The position numbers and the translations under genes were made by a program. 64,000 nucleotides of DNA from positions 152,145-216,144 of the forward strand of contig NZ_VTVA01000006.1 of the NCBI RefSeq assembly GCF_008638345.1, in the 5' to 3' direction. This DNA is from Pseudomonas saliphila (GTDB lineage: Bacteria > Pseudomonadota > Gammaproteobacteria > Pseudomonadales > Pseudomonadaceae). Numbering within the stretch: position 1 is the first letter of the stretch; the number at the start of each line of letters is the position of its first letter. Positions 36,045 to 47,581 of this stretch are shown piece after piece. The notes beneath the pieces were generated by a model. The model was not told the DNA's origin and ran no database searches. It saw nothing but the letters and a program-made list of their open reading frames with translations.

Positions 36045-36347
36045 TTGGCGTGATTCTGCATTAAGGTTGGCCTGTGCTGGCTCCTGCTATAGGGAGCCAG
36101 TCAGAATTAGTCGAGCCGCAGCCCACAAAGCCGCGGTTTGTAATACCTATAAACCAACAGGGGCACTCGGGTAACACCCGAACTATCTGTCGGGGCCGGC
36201 AATTATTCCGGGCATCAGGATGAGCAGAGCAGAGAGCGGCAGCGACACTGTCGAACGCTTTAATCATAGCCTGCACGGAAGGCAGTTTCTTATGCCGATT
36301 AATGGTCTTTGCGCCAGATGGTGTCCCCTTAAAGAGGGTGACCAAGC
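36045..36347 (+). promoter_or_regulatory. 303-nt structured leader between sdhB and sucA
   Basis: No gene fits. The segment holds three stem-loops in a row: ctggctcc/ggagccag (36077-36100), acaaa/tttgt around ccgcgg (36125-36141) and tcgggt/acccga with an aac loop (36167-36181). None has a T-run, so they look like processing or regulatory hairpins rather than terminators. A promoter for sucA may also lie here. Confidence 0.5.
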
Positions 36348-39185
36348 ATGCCAGACAGCGAAATGCAGCAGCTGTGGAGCACGTCTCACTTATCCGGTGG
36401 GAATGCCTCCTATGTTGAAGAGCTCTATGAGCTCTATCTGCACGATCCGAACAGCGTAGCCGAGGAGTGGTGCAGTTATTTTCAGAAGCTGCCACAGATC
36501 AACGGACACGCCGCATCGGATGTTTCCCATTCCACCATTCGCGAGCATTTTCAGAAGCTTGCGACCAGTAACCGCCGTCCCCAGGCGAGTGCCGGTGGCC
36601 AAGTCAGCAGTGAGCACGAGAAGAAGCAGGTTGATGTACTGCGCCTCATCCAGGCCTATCGGATGCGCGGTCACCAGGCCTCTCGTCTCGATCCGCTCGG
36701 CTTGTGGGTTCGGGACAATATCGCTGACCTGACCTTCGACGATTACGCATTGACCGACGCCGATCTGGACACCGTGTTCCGCACGGGTGAACTGAAAATC
36801 GGCAAGGAAGAAGCCCCCCTCCGAGAAATCATTGAGGCGTTACAGTCGACTTACTGCTCGACTTTCGGCGCCGAATACATGCACATCGTCGACTCGGCCC
36901 AGCGTCGCTGGTTTCAGCAGCGACTGGAAACCGTGCGCGGTCGTCCACAGCACTCGGTGGAAAGCCGCAAGCACCTGCTTGAGCGTCTGACCGCTGCCGA
37001 AGGCCTTGAGAAGTACCTGGGTACCAAATATCCGGGTACCAAGCGTTTCGGCGCTGAAGGTGCCGAGAGCATGATTCCTCTGCTCGACGAAATCATCCAG
37101 CGTGCCGGTTCCTATGGCACGCAGGAGATCGTATTGGGAATGGCCCACCGCGGCCGTCTGAACGTATTGGTCAATACGCTTGGCAAAAACCCACGCGAGT
37201 TGTTCAACGAGTTCGAGGGCAAGACCAAGTTGGAGCTGGGCTCCGGCGACGTCAAATATCACCAGGGCTTCTCGTCCAACGTGATGACCTCCGGCGGTGA
37301 AGTGCATCTTGCACTGGCATTCAACCCCTCACACCTTGAGATCGTATCTCCGGTGGTCGAAGGGTCTGTGCGAGCGCGTCAGGACCGTCGCAAGGACACC
37401 ACTGGCAACAAGGTGTTGCCGATCAGTATTCACGGTGATGCGGCGTTCGCCGGCCAGGGCGTGGTCATGGAGACATTCCAGATGTCTCAGACCCGTGCCT
37501 TCAAGACCGGCGGCACCATCCACCTCATTATTAACAACCAGGTCGGCTTTACGACCAGCCGTCAGGAAGACGCGCGCTCCACTGAGTACTCCACGGATGT
37601 GGCCAAGATGATCCAGGCCCCGATTCTTCACGTGAACGGTGACGATCCTGAAGCAGTCCTGTCTGTCACCCAGCTGGCTGTCGACTATCGCATGCAGTTC
37701 AAGCGCGACGTGGTTATCGACCTGGTCTGCTATCGCCGTCGTGGTCACAACGAAGCGGACGAGCCTTCCGGCACCCAGCCGCTGATGTATTCAGTCATCA
37801 GCAAGCATCCGACCACGCGTGATATTTACGCCGAGCGTCTAGTGCAAGCCGGTGTGCTGACTAGCGAAGATGTCGAGAGCATGATCGATGAATATCGGAC
37901 CGCGCTGGACAATGGCGACCACGTCGTCAAAAGTCTGGTCAAGGAGCCCGATAGCACCTCATTCGTCGACTGGGCACCCTATCTCGGGCACGTGTGGACA
38001 GCGCGCCACGACACGCGTTTCGATCTGAAGACCCTGCAGGATCTGGCCAATCAGCTCAATACCCTGCCTGATGGCCTGGTCGTGCAGCGTCAGACAGGCA
38101 AGATCATCGAAGACCGTCGCAAGATGGCCGCCAGCGGCCTGGCATTGAACTGGGGTTTCGCAGAGACCATGGCCTACGCCACGTTGCTGCATGAAGGACA
38201 CCCGGTGCGCATTTCCGGTCAGGACGTTGGTCGCGGTACCTTCTCGCACCGTCATGCGGTGTTGCACAACCAGAAGGACGGGACCAGCTACGTTCCGTTG
38301 GCCAACCTGTCGGAAAACCAGCCGCGCTTCGATATCTATGACTCGCTGTTGTCGGAGGAGGCGGTGTTGGCCTTCGAGTACGGTTACGCAACCACTACTC
38401 CCAATGCACTGGTGATCTGGGAAGCACAGTTCGGTGACTTTGCCAACGGTGCCCAGGTGGTTATCGACCAGTTCATCTCCAGTGGGGAGCACAAGTGGGG
38501 CCGTCTGTGCGGGCTGACCATGCTGCTGCCGCACGGTTATGAAGGGCAGGGTCCGGAGCACTCGTCTGCGCGTCTCGAACGTTTCCTGCAGCTCAGCGCC
38601 GAGCATAATATCCAGGTCTGTGTGCCGACCACGCCTGCGCAGATCTATCACCTATTGCGTCGCCAGGTGATTCGTCCGCTGCGCAAGCCTCTGATCGTGC
38701 TGACGCCGAAGTCACTGCTGCGTCACAAACTCGCGGTATCCAGCCTGGAAGACCTCTCCGAGGGTTCATTCCAGACGGTTGTCCCGGAGATTGACACGCT
38801 CGACCCTGCCAAGGTTGAGCGCGTCGTGATGTGTAGCGGCAAGGTTTACTACGATCTGCTGGAAAAACGTCGTGCCGAGGGTAATGAGACCGTGGCCATC
38901 GTGCGTATCGAGCAGCTGTACCCGTTCCCCGAGGAAGACCTCGCCGAAGCGCTGGCGCCCTACCAGTCATTGAAGAAGGTCATCTGGTGTCAGGAAGAGC
39001 CGATGAACCAGGGCGCCTGGTATTGCAGCCAGCATCATATGCGTCGGGTAATCGGCCAGCACAAGATCGACAACCTGTATCTGGACTACGCTGGACGGGA
39101 AGCCTCGGCTGCGCCCGCTGGTGGATATGCGTCCATGCATGCAGAACAACAGGCAAAACTCCTGCAAGACGCTTTCACCATCTAA
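36348..39185 (+). CDS. sucA: 2-oxoglutarate dehydrogenase E1 component
   Basis: A 945-residue thiamin diphosphate enzyme that decarboxylates 2-oxoglutarate and transfers succinyl to SucB. Family features: N-terminal helix (WSTSHLSGGNASYVEELYEL), EIVLGMAHRGRLNVLVNTLGK, the ThDP-binding HGDAAFAGQGVVMET and NNQVGFTTS region, and C-terminal QEEPMNQGAW. Start at 36348 follows an AGAGGG-like site. Confidence 0.98.
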   Translation: MPDSEMQQLWSTSHLSGGNASYVEELYELYLHDPNSVAEEWCSYFQKLPQINGHAASDVSHSTIREHFQKLATSNRRPQASAGGQVSSEHEKKQVDVLRLIQAYRMRGHQASRLDPLGLWVRDNIADLTFDDYALTDADLDTVFRTGELKIGKEEAPLREIIEALQSTYCSTFGAEYMHIVDSAQRRWFQQRLETVRGRPQHSVESRKHLLERLTAAEGLEKYLGTKYPGTKRFGAEGAESMIPLLDEIIQRAGSYGTQEIVLGMAHRGRLNVLVNTLGKNPRELFNEFEGKTKLELGSGDVKYHQGFSSNVMTSGGEVHLALAFNPSHLEIVSPVVEGSVRARQDRRKDTTGNKVLPISIHGDAAFAGQGVVMETFQMSQTRAFKTGGTIHLIINNQVGFTTSRQEDARSTEYSTDVAKMIQAPILHVNGDDPEAVLSVTQLAVDYRMQFKRDVVIDLVCYRRRGHNEADEPSGTQPLMYSVISKHPTTRDIYAERLVQAGVLTSEDVESMIDEYRTALDNGDHVVKSLVKEPDSTSFVDWAPYLGHVWTARHDTRFDLKTLQDLANQLNTLPDGLVVQRQTGKIIEDRRKMAASGLALNWGFAETMAYATLLHEGHPVRISGQDVGRGTFSHRHAVLHNQKDGTSYVPLANLSENQPRFDIYDSLLSEEAVLAFEYGYATTTPNALVIWEAQFGDFANGAQVVIDQFISSGEHKWGRLCGLTMLLPHGYEGQGPEHSSARLERFLQLSAEHNIQVCVPTTPAQIYHLLRRQVIRPLRKPLIVLTPKSLLRHKLAVSSLEDLSEGSFQTVVPEIDTLDPAKVERVVMCSGKVYYDLLEKRRAEGNETVAIVRIEQLYPFPEEDLAEALAPYQSLKKVIWCQEEPMNQGAWYCSQHHMRRVIGQHKIDNLYLDYAGREASAAPAGGYASMHAEQQAKLLQDAFTI

Positions 39186-39222
39186 GCCGTTGCAGACACA
39201 ACAGAATTGATAAGGATCGACC

Positions 39223-40461
39223 ATGGCTATTGAAATCAAGGCCCCTACTTTCCCTGAATCGGTTGCCGACGGCACCGTGGCGACCTGGCACAAGCAGCCG
39301 GGTGATGCAGTTAAGCGCGACGAGCTGATCGTTGATATCGAAACCGACAAAGTCGTACTGGAAGTACTGGCGGAAGCCGATGGCGTACTCGGAGACATCA
39401 TCAAGGGCGAAGGCGAGACCGTGCTCAGCGCCGAGTTGCTTGGCACCTTGAACGAAGGTGCCGCCGCGTCAGCGCCTGCTGCCAAGGAAGCACCCAAGCA
39501 GGAAGCCTCCTCGGCAGCTGCACCTGCTGCAGCTGAATCGGCTGACGACGCGATAATGGCACCTGCCGCACGCAAGCTGGCCGAAGAGAATGGGCTGAAC
39601 GCTTCGCAGATTTCCGGCACCGGCAAGGGCGGGCGCATCACCAAGGAAGACGTGGTGAACGCCATCGAAGCCAAGAAAGCGGCTCCGGCCAAACCCGCTG
39701 CAGCACCTGCCAAGCCGGCGGCTGCCGCCTCCGGTGCCGAGGCGCTGGGAGAGGGTGATCGTGTTGAGAAACGCGTACCAATGACCCGCCTGCGCGCACG
39801 TATCGCCGAGCGTCTGGTGGATGCCCAGTCGAGCATGGCGATGTTGACTACCTTTAATGAAGTTAACATGAAGCCGATCATGGATCTGCGCAAGAAGTAC
39901 AAGGACCAGTTCGAGAAGAAACACGACGGTGTACGTCTCGGCTTCATGTCGTTCTTCGTCAAGGCGGCCACCGAGGCGCTCAAGCGTTTTCCCGCGGTCA
40001 ACGCGTCCCTTGATGGCAATGACGTCGTCTATCACGGCTATCAGGATATCGGCGTTGCCGTATCCAGTGACCGTGGTCTGGTTGTACCTATCCTGCGCAA
40101 CACTGAGCACATGGGGCTCGCACAGATCGAAGGCACCATTGCCGACTACGGCCGCAAGGCGCGTGACGGCAAGCTGTCGATGGAAGAAATGACTGGCGGC
40201 ACCTTCACCATTTCCAATGGTGGTGTGTTTGGTTCGCTGTTGTCCTCGCCGATCGTGAATCCGCCGCAGGCCGCGATTCTGGGCATGCACAAGATCCAGG
40301 AGCGTCCGATGGCCGTGAATGGACAGGTAGTCGTGCTGCCAATGATGTATCTGGCACTGTCCTACGATCACCGCCTGATCGACGGCAAGGAAGCGGTCAG
40401 CTTCCTGGTTGCCATCAAGGATCTGCTGGAAGATCCAGCGCGCATTCTGCTGGAAATCTGA
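39223..40461 (+). CDS. sucB: Dihydrolipoyl succinyltransferase (E2 of 2-oxoglutarate dehydrogenase)
   Basis: 412 residues: lipoyl domain (1-75) with lipoylated Lys43 in [10 protein letters not shown], an Ala/Pro/Lys-rich linker, E3/E1-binding domain (about 107-145; [19 protein letters not shown]), a second flexible linker, and the catalytic domain ending with SYDHRLIDG (His383, Asp387). One lipoyl domain only, as usual for OGDH. 37 nt after sucA. Confidence 0.98.
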   Translation: MAIEIKAPTFPESVADGTVATWHKQPGDAVKRDELIVDIETDKVVLEVLAEADGVLGDIIKGEGETVLSAELLGTLNEGAAASAPAAKEAPKQEASSAAAPAAAESADDAIMAPAARKLAEENGLNASQISGTGKGGRITKEDVVNAIEAKKAAPAKPAAAPAKPAAAASGAEALGEGDRVEKRVPMTRLRARIAERLVDAQSSMAMLTTFNEVNMKPIMDLRKKYKDQFEKKHDGVRLGFMSFFVKAATEALKRFPAVNASLDGNDVVYHGYQDIGVAVSSDRGLVVPILRNTEHMGLAQIEGTIADYGRKARDGKLSMEEMTGGTFTISNGGVFGSLLSSPIVNPPQAAILGMHKIQERPMAVNGQVVVLPMMYLALSYDHRLIDGKEAVSFLVAIKDLLEDPARILLEI

Positions 40462-40526
40462 TTCAGTCAACGCGTTCAGTGTCGAGCGGCAAGCTGTCAG
40501 CGGGGATTGTGCCTGACAGCTTCTGA

Positions 40527-41990
<1,464 letters not shown>

Positions 41991-42005
41991 GATATCGCCC
42001 CTGTG

Positions 42006-42031
42006 ACCGGCGGGTCATAAAATCCGCCGGT
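42006..42031 (+). terminator. Hairpin after lpdG, possible partial terminator or processing site
   Basis: Stem accggcgg/ccgccggt with a 10-nt loop, 15 nt after the lpdG stop, without a T-run. The 216-nt lpdG-sucC gap (41991-42206) contains no gene; it may tune sucCD expression relative to sucAB-lpdG. Confidence 0.45.
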
Positions 42032-42206
42032 TGCCTGGCCCTTATCTGCAAGCACAGGTCGAAGGATCGGCCAGTCACCTGCGGGTGATACCCAGACGAT
42101 GAATCCTGTCGGATGAGAACGATACATCGCCTGGCAAGGGTGACGGCGGTGCGGTCTGGCCGCTGCCATGAACGCAATTCCTACACGATCAAAACGGTAG
42201 ACACGT

Positions 42207-43373
42207 ATGAATCTCCACGAATATCAGGGAAAGCAGCTCTTCGCTGAGTACGGCCTTCCTGTCTCCAAGGGTTACGCTGTTGACACTCCTGAAGAAGCAG
42301 CAGAAGCCTGCGACAAAATCGGTGGTACCGAGTGGGTCGTCAAGGCTCAGGTTCACGCTGGCGGTCGCGGCAAAGCAGGCGGCGTCAAGCTGATCAAAAG
42401 CAAGGAAGACGCGAAGGCTTTCGCTGAAAAATGGCTTGGCCAGCGTCTGGTCACGTATCAGACCGATGCCGATGGCCAGCCCGTTGCCAAGATTCTGGTT
42501 GAATCCTGCACCGACATTGCCCAGGAGCTGTACCTTGGCGCAGTCGTCGACCGTTCCACCCGCCGTATCGTGTTCATGGCATCTACCGAAGGTGGCGTGG
42601 AGATTGAAAAGGTCGCAGAAGACACTCCCGAGAAGATCCTCAAGGCAACCATCGATCCGCTGGTCGGACCACAGCCTTATCAGGGCCGTGACCTGGCATT
42701 TCAGCTGGGCCTAAAAGGCGACCAGATCAAGCAGTTCACCAAGATCTTCATGGGTCTGGGTAAACTGTTTGCCGACTACGACCTGGCTCTGCTGGAAATC
42801 AACCCGCTGGTCATCAAGGCCGACGGTGATCTGCACTGCCTGGACGCCAAGCTTGGCATTGATGGCAACGCCATGTATCGCCAGCCAAAACTGCGTGCAA
42901 TGCATGATCCGTCGCAGGACGATCCGCGCGAAGCTCACGCCGCCAAGTTCGAACTGAACTACGTTGCCCTTGAAGGCAACATCGGCTGCATGGTCAACGG
43001 TGCCGGTCTGGCCATGGGTACTATGGACATCGTCAACCACCACGGCGGCAAGCCTGCGAACTTCCTGGATGTGGGCGGCGGCGCGACTAAAGAGCGCGTT
43101 ACCGAAGCTTTCAAGATCATTCTGTCCGACAGCAATGTTAAGGCCGTTCTGGTCAACATCTTCGGCGGCATCGTTCGTTGCGACATGATTGCCGAAGGCA
43201 TCATTGGCGCGGTGAAAGAAGTCGGCGTGAAAGTACCGGTAGTGGTTCGTCTGGAAGGCAACAATGCTGACCTGGGTGCCAAGGTATTGCAGGAAAGTGG
43301 TCTGAACATCATTGCAGCAACCAGTCTGACCGACGCTGCTGAGCAAGTCGTCAAGGCCGCGGAGGGTAAATAA
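42207..43373 (+). CDS. sucC: Succinyl-CoA synthetase beta subunit
   Basis: 388 residues, ATP-grasp subunit: [19 protein letters not shown] start, [13 protein letters not shown] nucleotide region, [19 protein letters not shown] and the CoA-side [13 protein letters not shown]. Produces ATP or GTP and succinate from succinyl-CoA with SucD. Adjacent to sucD with no gap. Confidence 0.98.
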   Translation: MNLHEYQGKQLFAEYGLPVSKGYAVDTPEEAAEACDKIGGTEWVVKAQVHAGGRGKAGGVKLIKSKEDAKAFAEKWLGQRLVTYQTDADGQPVAKILVESCTDIAQELYLGAVVDRSTRRIVFMASTEGGVEIEKVAEDTPEKILKATIDPLVGPQPYQGRDLAFQLGLKGDQIKQFTKIFMGLGKLFADYDLALLEINPLVIKADGDLHCLDAKLGIDGNAMYRQPKLRAMHDPSQDDPREAHAAKFELNYVALEGNIGCMVNGAGLAMGTMDIVNHHGGKPANFLDVGGGATKERVTEAFKIILSDSNVKAVLVNIFGGIVRCDMIAEGIIGAVKEVGVKVPVVVRLEGNNADLGAKVLQESGLNIIAATSLTDAAEQVVKAAEGK

Positions 43374-44255
43374 ATGAGCATTTTGATCGATAAAGATACC
43401 AAGGTAATTTGCCAGGGCATCACAGGTTCGCAGGGTTCGTTCCACACCGAACAGGCCATCGAGTACGGCACCCAGATGGTTGGTGGCGTCACGCCGGGCA
43501 AGGGGGGTACTACCCACCTGGGCCTGCCGGTGTTCAACACCGTTCGTGAAGCCGTCGAACAGACCGGTGCTACTGCCAGCGTGATCTACGTTCCGGCGCC
43601 GTTCTGCAAGGACTCCATCCTTGAAGCGGCCAACGGTGGCATCAAGCTGATCGTCTGCATCACCGAAGGCATCCCGACTCTGGACATGCTCGACTGTAAA
43701 GTCGTCTGTGACCAACTGGGCGTACGTCTGATCGGGCCTAACTGCCCAGGCGTTATCACTCCCGGCGAATGCAAGATCGGCATCATGCCTGGCCACATTC
43801 ACCTGCCTGGCAAGGTCGGTATTGTGTCCCGTTCAGGCACCCTGACCTACGAAGCGGTCAAGCAGACCACGGACGCCGGCTTTGGCCAGTCCAGCTGTGT
43901 AGGTATCGGTGGTGATCCGATCCCGGGCTCGAACTTCATCGACATCCTGGAGATGTTCGAGAAGGATCCGAAGACCGAAGCTATCGTGATGATCGGCGAG
44001 ATCGGCGGCAGTGCTGAAGAAGAAGCTGCAGCCTATATCAAGTCCAACGTCACCAAGCCGGTGGTTTCCTACATCGCGGGTGTAACCGCTCCGGCGGGCA
44101 AGCGTATGGGCCATGCCGGTGCGATTATCTCCGGCGGCAAGGGTACTGCCGACGAGAAGTTTGCAGCGTTGGAAGATGCGGGCGTCAAGACCGTACGTTC
44201 CCTGGCTGATATTGGCAAGGCACTGTCCGAGCTGACTGGCTGGGCAATGAAGTAA
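43374..44255 (+). CDS. sucD: Succinyl-CoA synthetase alpha subunit
   Basis: 293 residues with CoA-binding N-terminal Rossmann domain ([35 protein letters not shown]) and phosphohistidine His247 in [14 protein letters not shown]. Length and order match E. coli and Pseudomonas SucD. GGAGG site inside the end of sucC. Confidence 0.98.
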   Translation: MSILIDKDTKVICQGITGSQGSFHTEQAIEYGTQMVGGVTPGKGGTTHLGLPVFNTVREAVEQTGATASVIYVPAPFCKDSILEAANGGIKLIVCITEGIPTLDMLDCKVVCDQLGVRLIGPNCPGVITPGECKIGIMPGHIHLPGKVGIVSRSGTLTYEAVKQTTDAGFGQSSCVGIGGDPIPGSNFIDILEMFEKDPKTEAIVMIGEIGGSAEEEAAAYIKSNVTKPVVSYIAGVTAPAGKRMGHAGAIISGGKGTADEKFAALEDAGVKTVRSLADIGKALSELTGWAMK

Positions 44256-44290
44256 TTGATATCCGGGGCTACGGCCCCTGCGTCAAATGA

Positions 44291-44313
44291 AACCCCGCTT
44301 CGGCGGGGTTTTT
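44291..44313 (+). terminator. Terminator of the sdh-suc block
   Basis: Stem aaccccgc/gcggggtt with a ttcg tetraloop and TTTTT tail, 35 nt after the sucD stop. Same stem sequence as the gltA terminator at 31149. Confidence 0.95.
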
Positions 44314-44386
44314 GTGTATCTGGTCATCTATAATGCGCGGGCTATCGCTCGTCTTTACCGGATGAGCCTGACCTTGAAGAGATCTC

Positions 44387-45706
44387 GTGAAAAAACTGTC
44401 ATCCGCAAATCTGCTTGCTCTGGGCTTTATGACATTCGCTCTGTTTCTTGGCGCTGGTAACGTCGTATTCCCCCCCGAGGCCGGGCTGGTCGCTGGGCAA
44501 AACCTCTGGCCGACGGCGCTCGGCTTCCTGATCACCGCGGTGGGTCTGCCTTTGCTTACCCTGGTGGCGCTTGCCAGAGTAGGCGGTGGCATCAATGAGC
44601 TGACCAGTTCATTAGGCCGCTGGCCCGGTCTGGTCCTGGCCATACTGGTGTACCTTGCGATTGGCCCACTGTTCGCCACACCGCGTACCGCCGTAGTGTC
44701 ATATGAAATAGGTATAGTGCCTTTCGTGCAGGACAGCTGGCAGGCGTTACTCGTCTATACGCTGGTGTTCTTCTCGGCGGTGTTGTTTCTGGCTCTCAAG
44801 CCGGGGCGCCTGATGGATAACGTCGGTAAATACATCACGCCAATACTGATAGCAGCGCTGGTGATATTAGGTCTGGCTGCGCTCATTTTTCCTGCAGGGG
44901 ACGTCGCGCCAGCAGAGGCAGCCTATCGCCGTGCACCTTTTATTCAGGGGTTCCTGCAGGGATACCTGACCATGGATACCCTGGGGGCCCTGGTGTTCGG
45001 CATCGTTGTCACCACTGCCATACGTGATCGCCAGATCACTGACGTCGGTCTTGTCACTCGTTACACCATGGTCGCCGCCGTGATTGCGGCTATCGGCCTG
45101 GGGTTGGTTTACCTTGCATTGTTCCAGTTGGGAGCGACCAGTGGCTCGCTGGTGGAGCCAGGGGCCAACGGTGGGCGAATTCTGGCGGCCTTTGTGCAGT
45201 TTCGCTTTGGCACTGCCGGAAGCTTATTGTTGAGCGTGGTGATTACGCTCGCCTGTCTGACCACCGCGGTGGGCCTGATGGTGGCCTGTGGTGAGTTTTT
45301 CAGCCGCATCATGCCGGTCAGTTATCAAGCGGTGGTCTGGGTGTTCACGCTGTTCAGCATGGCTGTGGCGAACCAGGGGCTGGATAACCTCATACGGATT
45401 TCCATCCCGGTCTTGGTCGGCCTATATCCATTGGCCATTGTGCTGGTGCTGGTTGGGCTACTGGTACATGGCTGGGCTCGCCCGCAGAATATTATGCGGC
45501 CGGTGATGCTGGTGGCACTGGTCTTCGGGGTTATCGACGGGCTCAAAGCGGCTGGCTTGATGGACCCTGAGACCACCTGGTTGCAGGCGTTGCCCTTATC
45601 CTCCCAGGGACTGGGTTGGCTCGTGCCGGCGGTGGCAATGCTGGTGGTTGCCATTGTCGTGGATCGCAGTCGGCACGGCGCTTTGCGTCCTGCTGCCAAT
45701 AATTGA
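44387..45706 (+). CDS. brnQ: Branched-chain amino acid:cation symporter BrnQ
   Basis: 439 residues from a GTG at 44387 with an AAGAG site 5 nt before it. About 12 hydrophobic segments. Family signatures: ALGFMTFALFLGAGNVVFPPEAG at the N-terminus (in parts), PLFATPRTAVVSYEIGIVPF and VITLACLTTAVGL. Imports Leu, Ile and Val through the inner membrane. The DUF599 gene follows 9 nt later and is probably co-transcribed. Confidence 0.94.
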   Translation: MKKLSSANLLALGFMTFALFLGAGNVVFPPEAGLVAGQNLWPTALGFLITAVGLPLLTLVALARVGGGINELTSSLGRWPGLVLAILVYLAIGPLFATPRTAVVSYEIGIVPFVQDSWQALLVYTLVFFSAVLFLALKPGRLMDNVGKYITPILIAALVILGLAALIFPAGDVAPAEAAYRRAPFIQGFLQGYLTMDTLGALVFGIVVTTAIRDRQITDVGLVTRYTMVAAVIAAIGLGLVYLALFQLGATSGSLVEPGANGGRILAAFVQFRFGTAGSLLLSVVITLACLTTAVGLMVACGEFFSRIMPVSYQAVVWVFTLFSMAVANQGLDNLIRISIPVLVGLYPLAIVLVLVGLLVHGWARPQNIMRPVMLVALVFGVIDGLKAAGLMDPETTWLQALPLSSQGLGWLVPAVAMLVVAIVVDRSRHGALRPAANN

Positions 45707-45715
45707 GGTGGTTTG

Positions 45716-46459
45716 ATGCTGTCGCTACCTGATGCCGGAAATGTCTGGCTTAATACCATCGCTCTTGTGTGGTTTCTTCTTTGCTGGGTCGGCTACACCT
45801 ATTATGCGCGTCGCAAGGCGCGTGATACGGCGTGTCTGGCCAGCGTTCTGCACCTTTACCGCAAGGACTGGATGAGTCGGCTGTTGATGCGCGAGCAGAG
45901 AATCGCCGACGTGAGTGTGATTGCCAACCTGGAACGCAACACGGCGTTCTTTGCCTCCAGCACACTGTTGATCCTGGCGGGCCTGATTACGGTAATGGGG
46001 GCGACCGACCGAGCGCAGAGCCTGTTGCAGGACCTGCCCTTTGTGGTTCCTGTCAGCCGCGGGGCATCCGAGATCAAGTTGTTGGTCATGCTCGGAATCT
46101 TCGTCTATGCCTTTTTTACGTTTTCGTGGGGGATGCGTCAGTACAATTTTGCCTCGGTATTGCTTGGCTCTGCACCCCTGATAGGCGAGAAGCGAGTCAC
46201 CGAAGGCGAACGCAAGGCCTATGCGGCGCGCGCTGCCAGGGTTCTGTCGATGGCTGGTTACTCATTCAATCTAGGCTTGCGGGCCTATTACTTTGCGTTG
46301 GCAACACTCGCCTGGTTTATCAACCCGGTATTGTTTCTGGCAGCGACCACCTGGGTCGTCTGGGTGTTGTATCGGCGCGAGTTTCATTCCCATGTGCTCG
46401 AGGCAATGATGTTTACCCCGACGGCATTCGTTGACCCTAAACCGGATAATCCCGAGTAG
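45716..46459 (+). CDS. DUF599 family inner-membrane protein
   Basis: 247 residues from ATG 45716 with GAGGTGG upstream. About four membrane segments (near 15-33, 82-102, 130-150 and 200-235). Family features include VSVIANLERNTAFFASSTLLIL, FTFSWGMRQYNFASVLLG and a long helical region with AARVLSMAGYSFNLGLRAYYF. No known function. Confidence 0.88.
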   Translation: MLSLPDAGNVWLNTIALVWFLLCWVGYTYYARRKARDTACLASVLHLYRKDWMSRLLMREQRIADVSVIANLERNTAFFASSTLLILAGLITVMGATDRAQSLLQDLPFVVPVSRGASEIKLLVMLGIFVYAFFTFSWGMRQYNFASVLLGSAPLIGEKRVTEGERKAYAARAARVLSMAGYSFNLGLRAYYFALATLAWFINPVLFLAATTWVVWVLYRREFHSHVLEAMMFTPTAFVDPKPDNPE

Positions 46460-46559
46460 CGCTAGCGGCTTGCATTGGCATGGTGTGATGGTGGGTCAAG
46501 GCGGCGTCATGCTGACTGCATCTGGCCTGAAAACGGGCAGGGAGGGATGTCGGTTCAAG

Positions 46560-46586
46560 CAGGATGCGCCCGTCAGGCGCACCCTG
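46560..46586 (-). terminator. Hairpin between convergent DUF599 and repeat-lipoprotein genes
   Basis: An 11-bp stem with one mismatch (46560-46570 with 46576-46586, loop cgtca) sits 19 nt past the stop of the minus-strand lipoprotein gene. No long T-run on either side; likely a weak shared terminator. Confidence 0.5.
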
Positions 46587-46605
46587 CAGAAAACCGTGAC
46601 TGCTA

Positions 46606-46965
46606 TTACTGGGTTCCGGTGCCGCTGGTGCCTGAGCCTGTAGTGCCGGTGCCAGTGCCAGTATCCATATCCGGGTCGGTTGTCCCGGGGCTGGTGCCGG
46701 TTTCCGGTTCGGTTGTGTAGGTTCCGGTCTCGGTTCCGGTGGTACCAGTGCCAGTGCCAGTGCCAGTGCCAGTGGTACCCGTACCCGTGCCGGTGCCCAT
46801 ATCGGTACCCGTTGCGCCTGGATCAGAGCCCATGGTGTCATCGGTGCCCATGGTGCTTTCGTCAGTCGTTTCTGGTGGATACTCCACTTCTTCTTCATCC
46901 CCACCACACGCGGCGAGAAGACCAAAGCTGGCTACCAGTACCGCTGTTGCGCAAAGTTTTTTCAT
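46606..46965 (-). CDS. Thr-Gly repeat lipoprotein
   Basis: 119 residues: signal peptide with lipobox Leu-Ala-Ala-Cys20, a short acidic segment (GGDEEEVEYPPETTDES), then a low-complexity Thr/Gly/Asp/Ser tail from about residue 37 to the end, mostly Thr-Gly dipeptides. Outer-membrane or inner-membrane lipoprotein by inference. The tail is encoded by hexamer tandem repeats, so length may vary between strains. No function recognised. Confidence 0.78.
   Translation of the reverse strand: MKKLCATAVLVASFGLLAACGGDEEEVEYPPETTDESTMGTDDTMGSDPGATGTDMGTGTGTGTTGTGTGTGTGTTGTETGTYTTEPETGTSPGTTDPDMDTGTGTGTTGSGTSGTGTQ
46745..46774 (-). repeat. Five tandem copies of a 6-nt unit encoding Thr-Gly
   Basis: The unit ccagtg (plus strand) repeats five times without change, with degenerate copies on both sides. 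On the coding strand each unit encodes one Thr-Gly pair, so gain or loss keeps the reading frame. Confidence 0.95.
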
Positions 46966-47113
46966 AGTGTTCTCCCGTGAATATATTCACAGCTTTGGTC
47001 ATGTTATTAGGGGGTTAGTTCCAGAGACTCTATTTTGAGCCTTGCTGCGCACGGCTCTGACTCAGGATTCTCTGATAGAATGCGGCGCTTGAAAGGCTCA
47101 GTTCAGGAACATT

Positions 47114-47581
47114 ATGGGAACCATTGAAGACCGCGCGCGCAATTTTCTATCCGTGCTGCGTCATTGCCAGGTACTCGGCATCACCGTCGAGCAGGCAGAC
47201 CAGGACGGGCTTGTTCTGAAACTGCCCTATAGCGACAAAATTGTCGGTAATCCAGTCAACGGTCTGGTCCATGGTGGTGCGATCACTACCTTGATGGATA
47301 CCTGCTGCGGGATATCGACAGTCTGTTTTCTTACCGAATTCGAAATCTGTCCGACACTCGACTTGCGCATCGACTACATGCGACCTGCGCAACCGGGCGA
47401 GACTATCTACGGGTTTGCTGAATGCTATCGGGTCACGCCGACCGTGATCTTTACCCGTGGTGTGGCTTATCAGGCGTCCCGCGAGGAGCCTATCGCCCAC
47501 GTGGTTGGCACATTCATGCGCATGGGTAAGCCCGCCGCAACCGGTCAACTGGCACGGGCGATCGACGAGGGAGCAGCATGA
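47114..47581 (+). CDS. PaaI-type hotdog thioesterase
   Basis: 155 residues. Hotdog thioesterase with the PaaI-like motif GLVHGGAITTLMDTCCG (Asp likely catalytic) and a RIDYMRPAQPGETI strand. Expected to hydrolyse acyl- or aryl-CoA. Its stop overlaps the next gene by 4 nt (ATGA), making a coupled hotdog pair. Confidence 0.88.
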   Translation: MGTIEDRARNFLSVLRHCQVLGITVEQADQDGLVLKLPYSDKIVGNPVNGLVHGGAITTLMDTCCGISTVCFLTEFEICPTLDLRIDYMRPAQPGETIYGFAECYRVTPTVIFTRGVAYQASREEPIAHVVGTFMRMGKPAATGQLARAIDEGAA

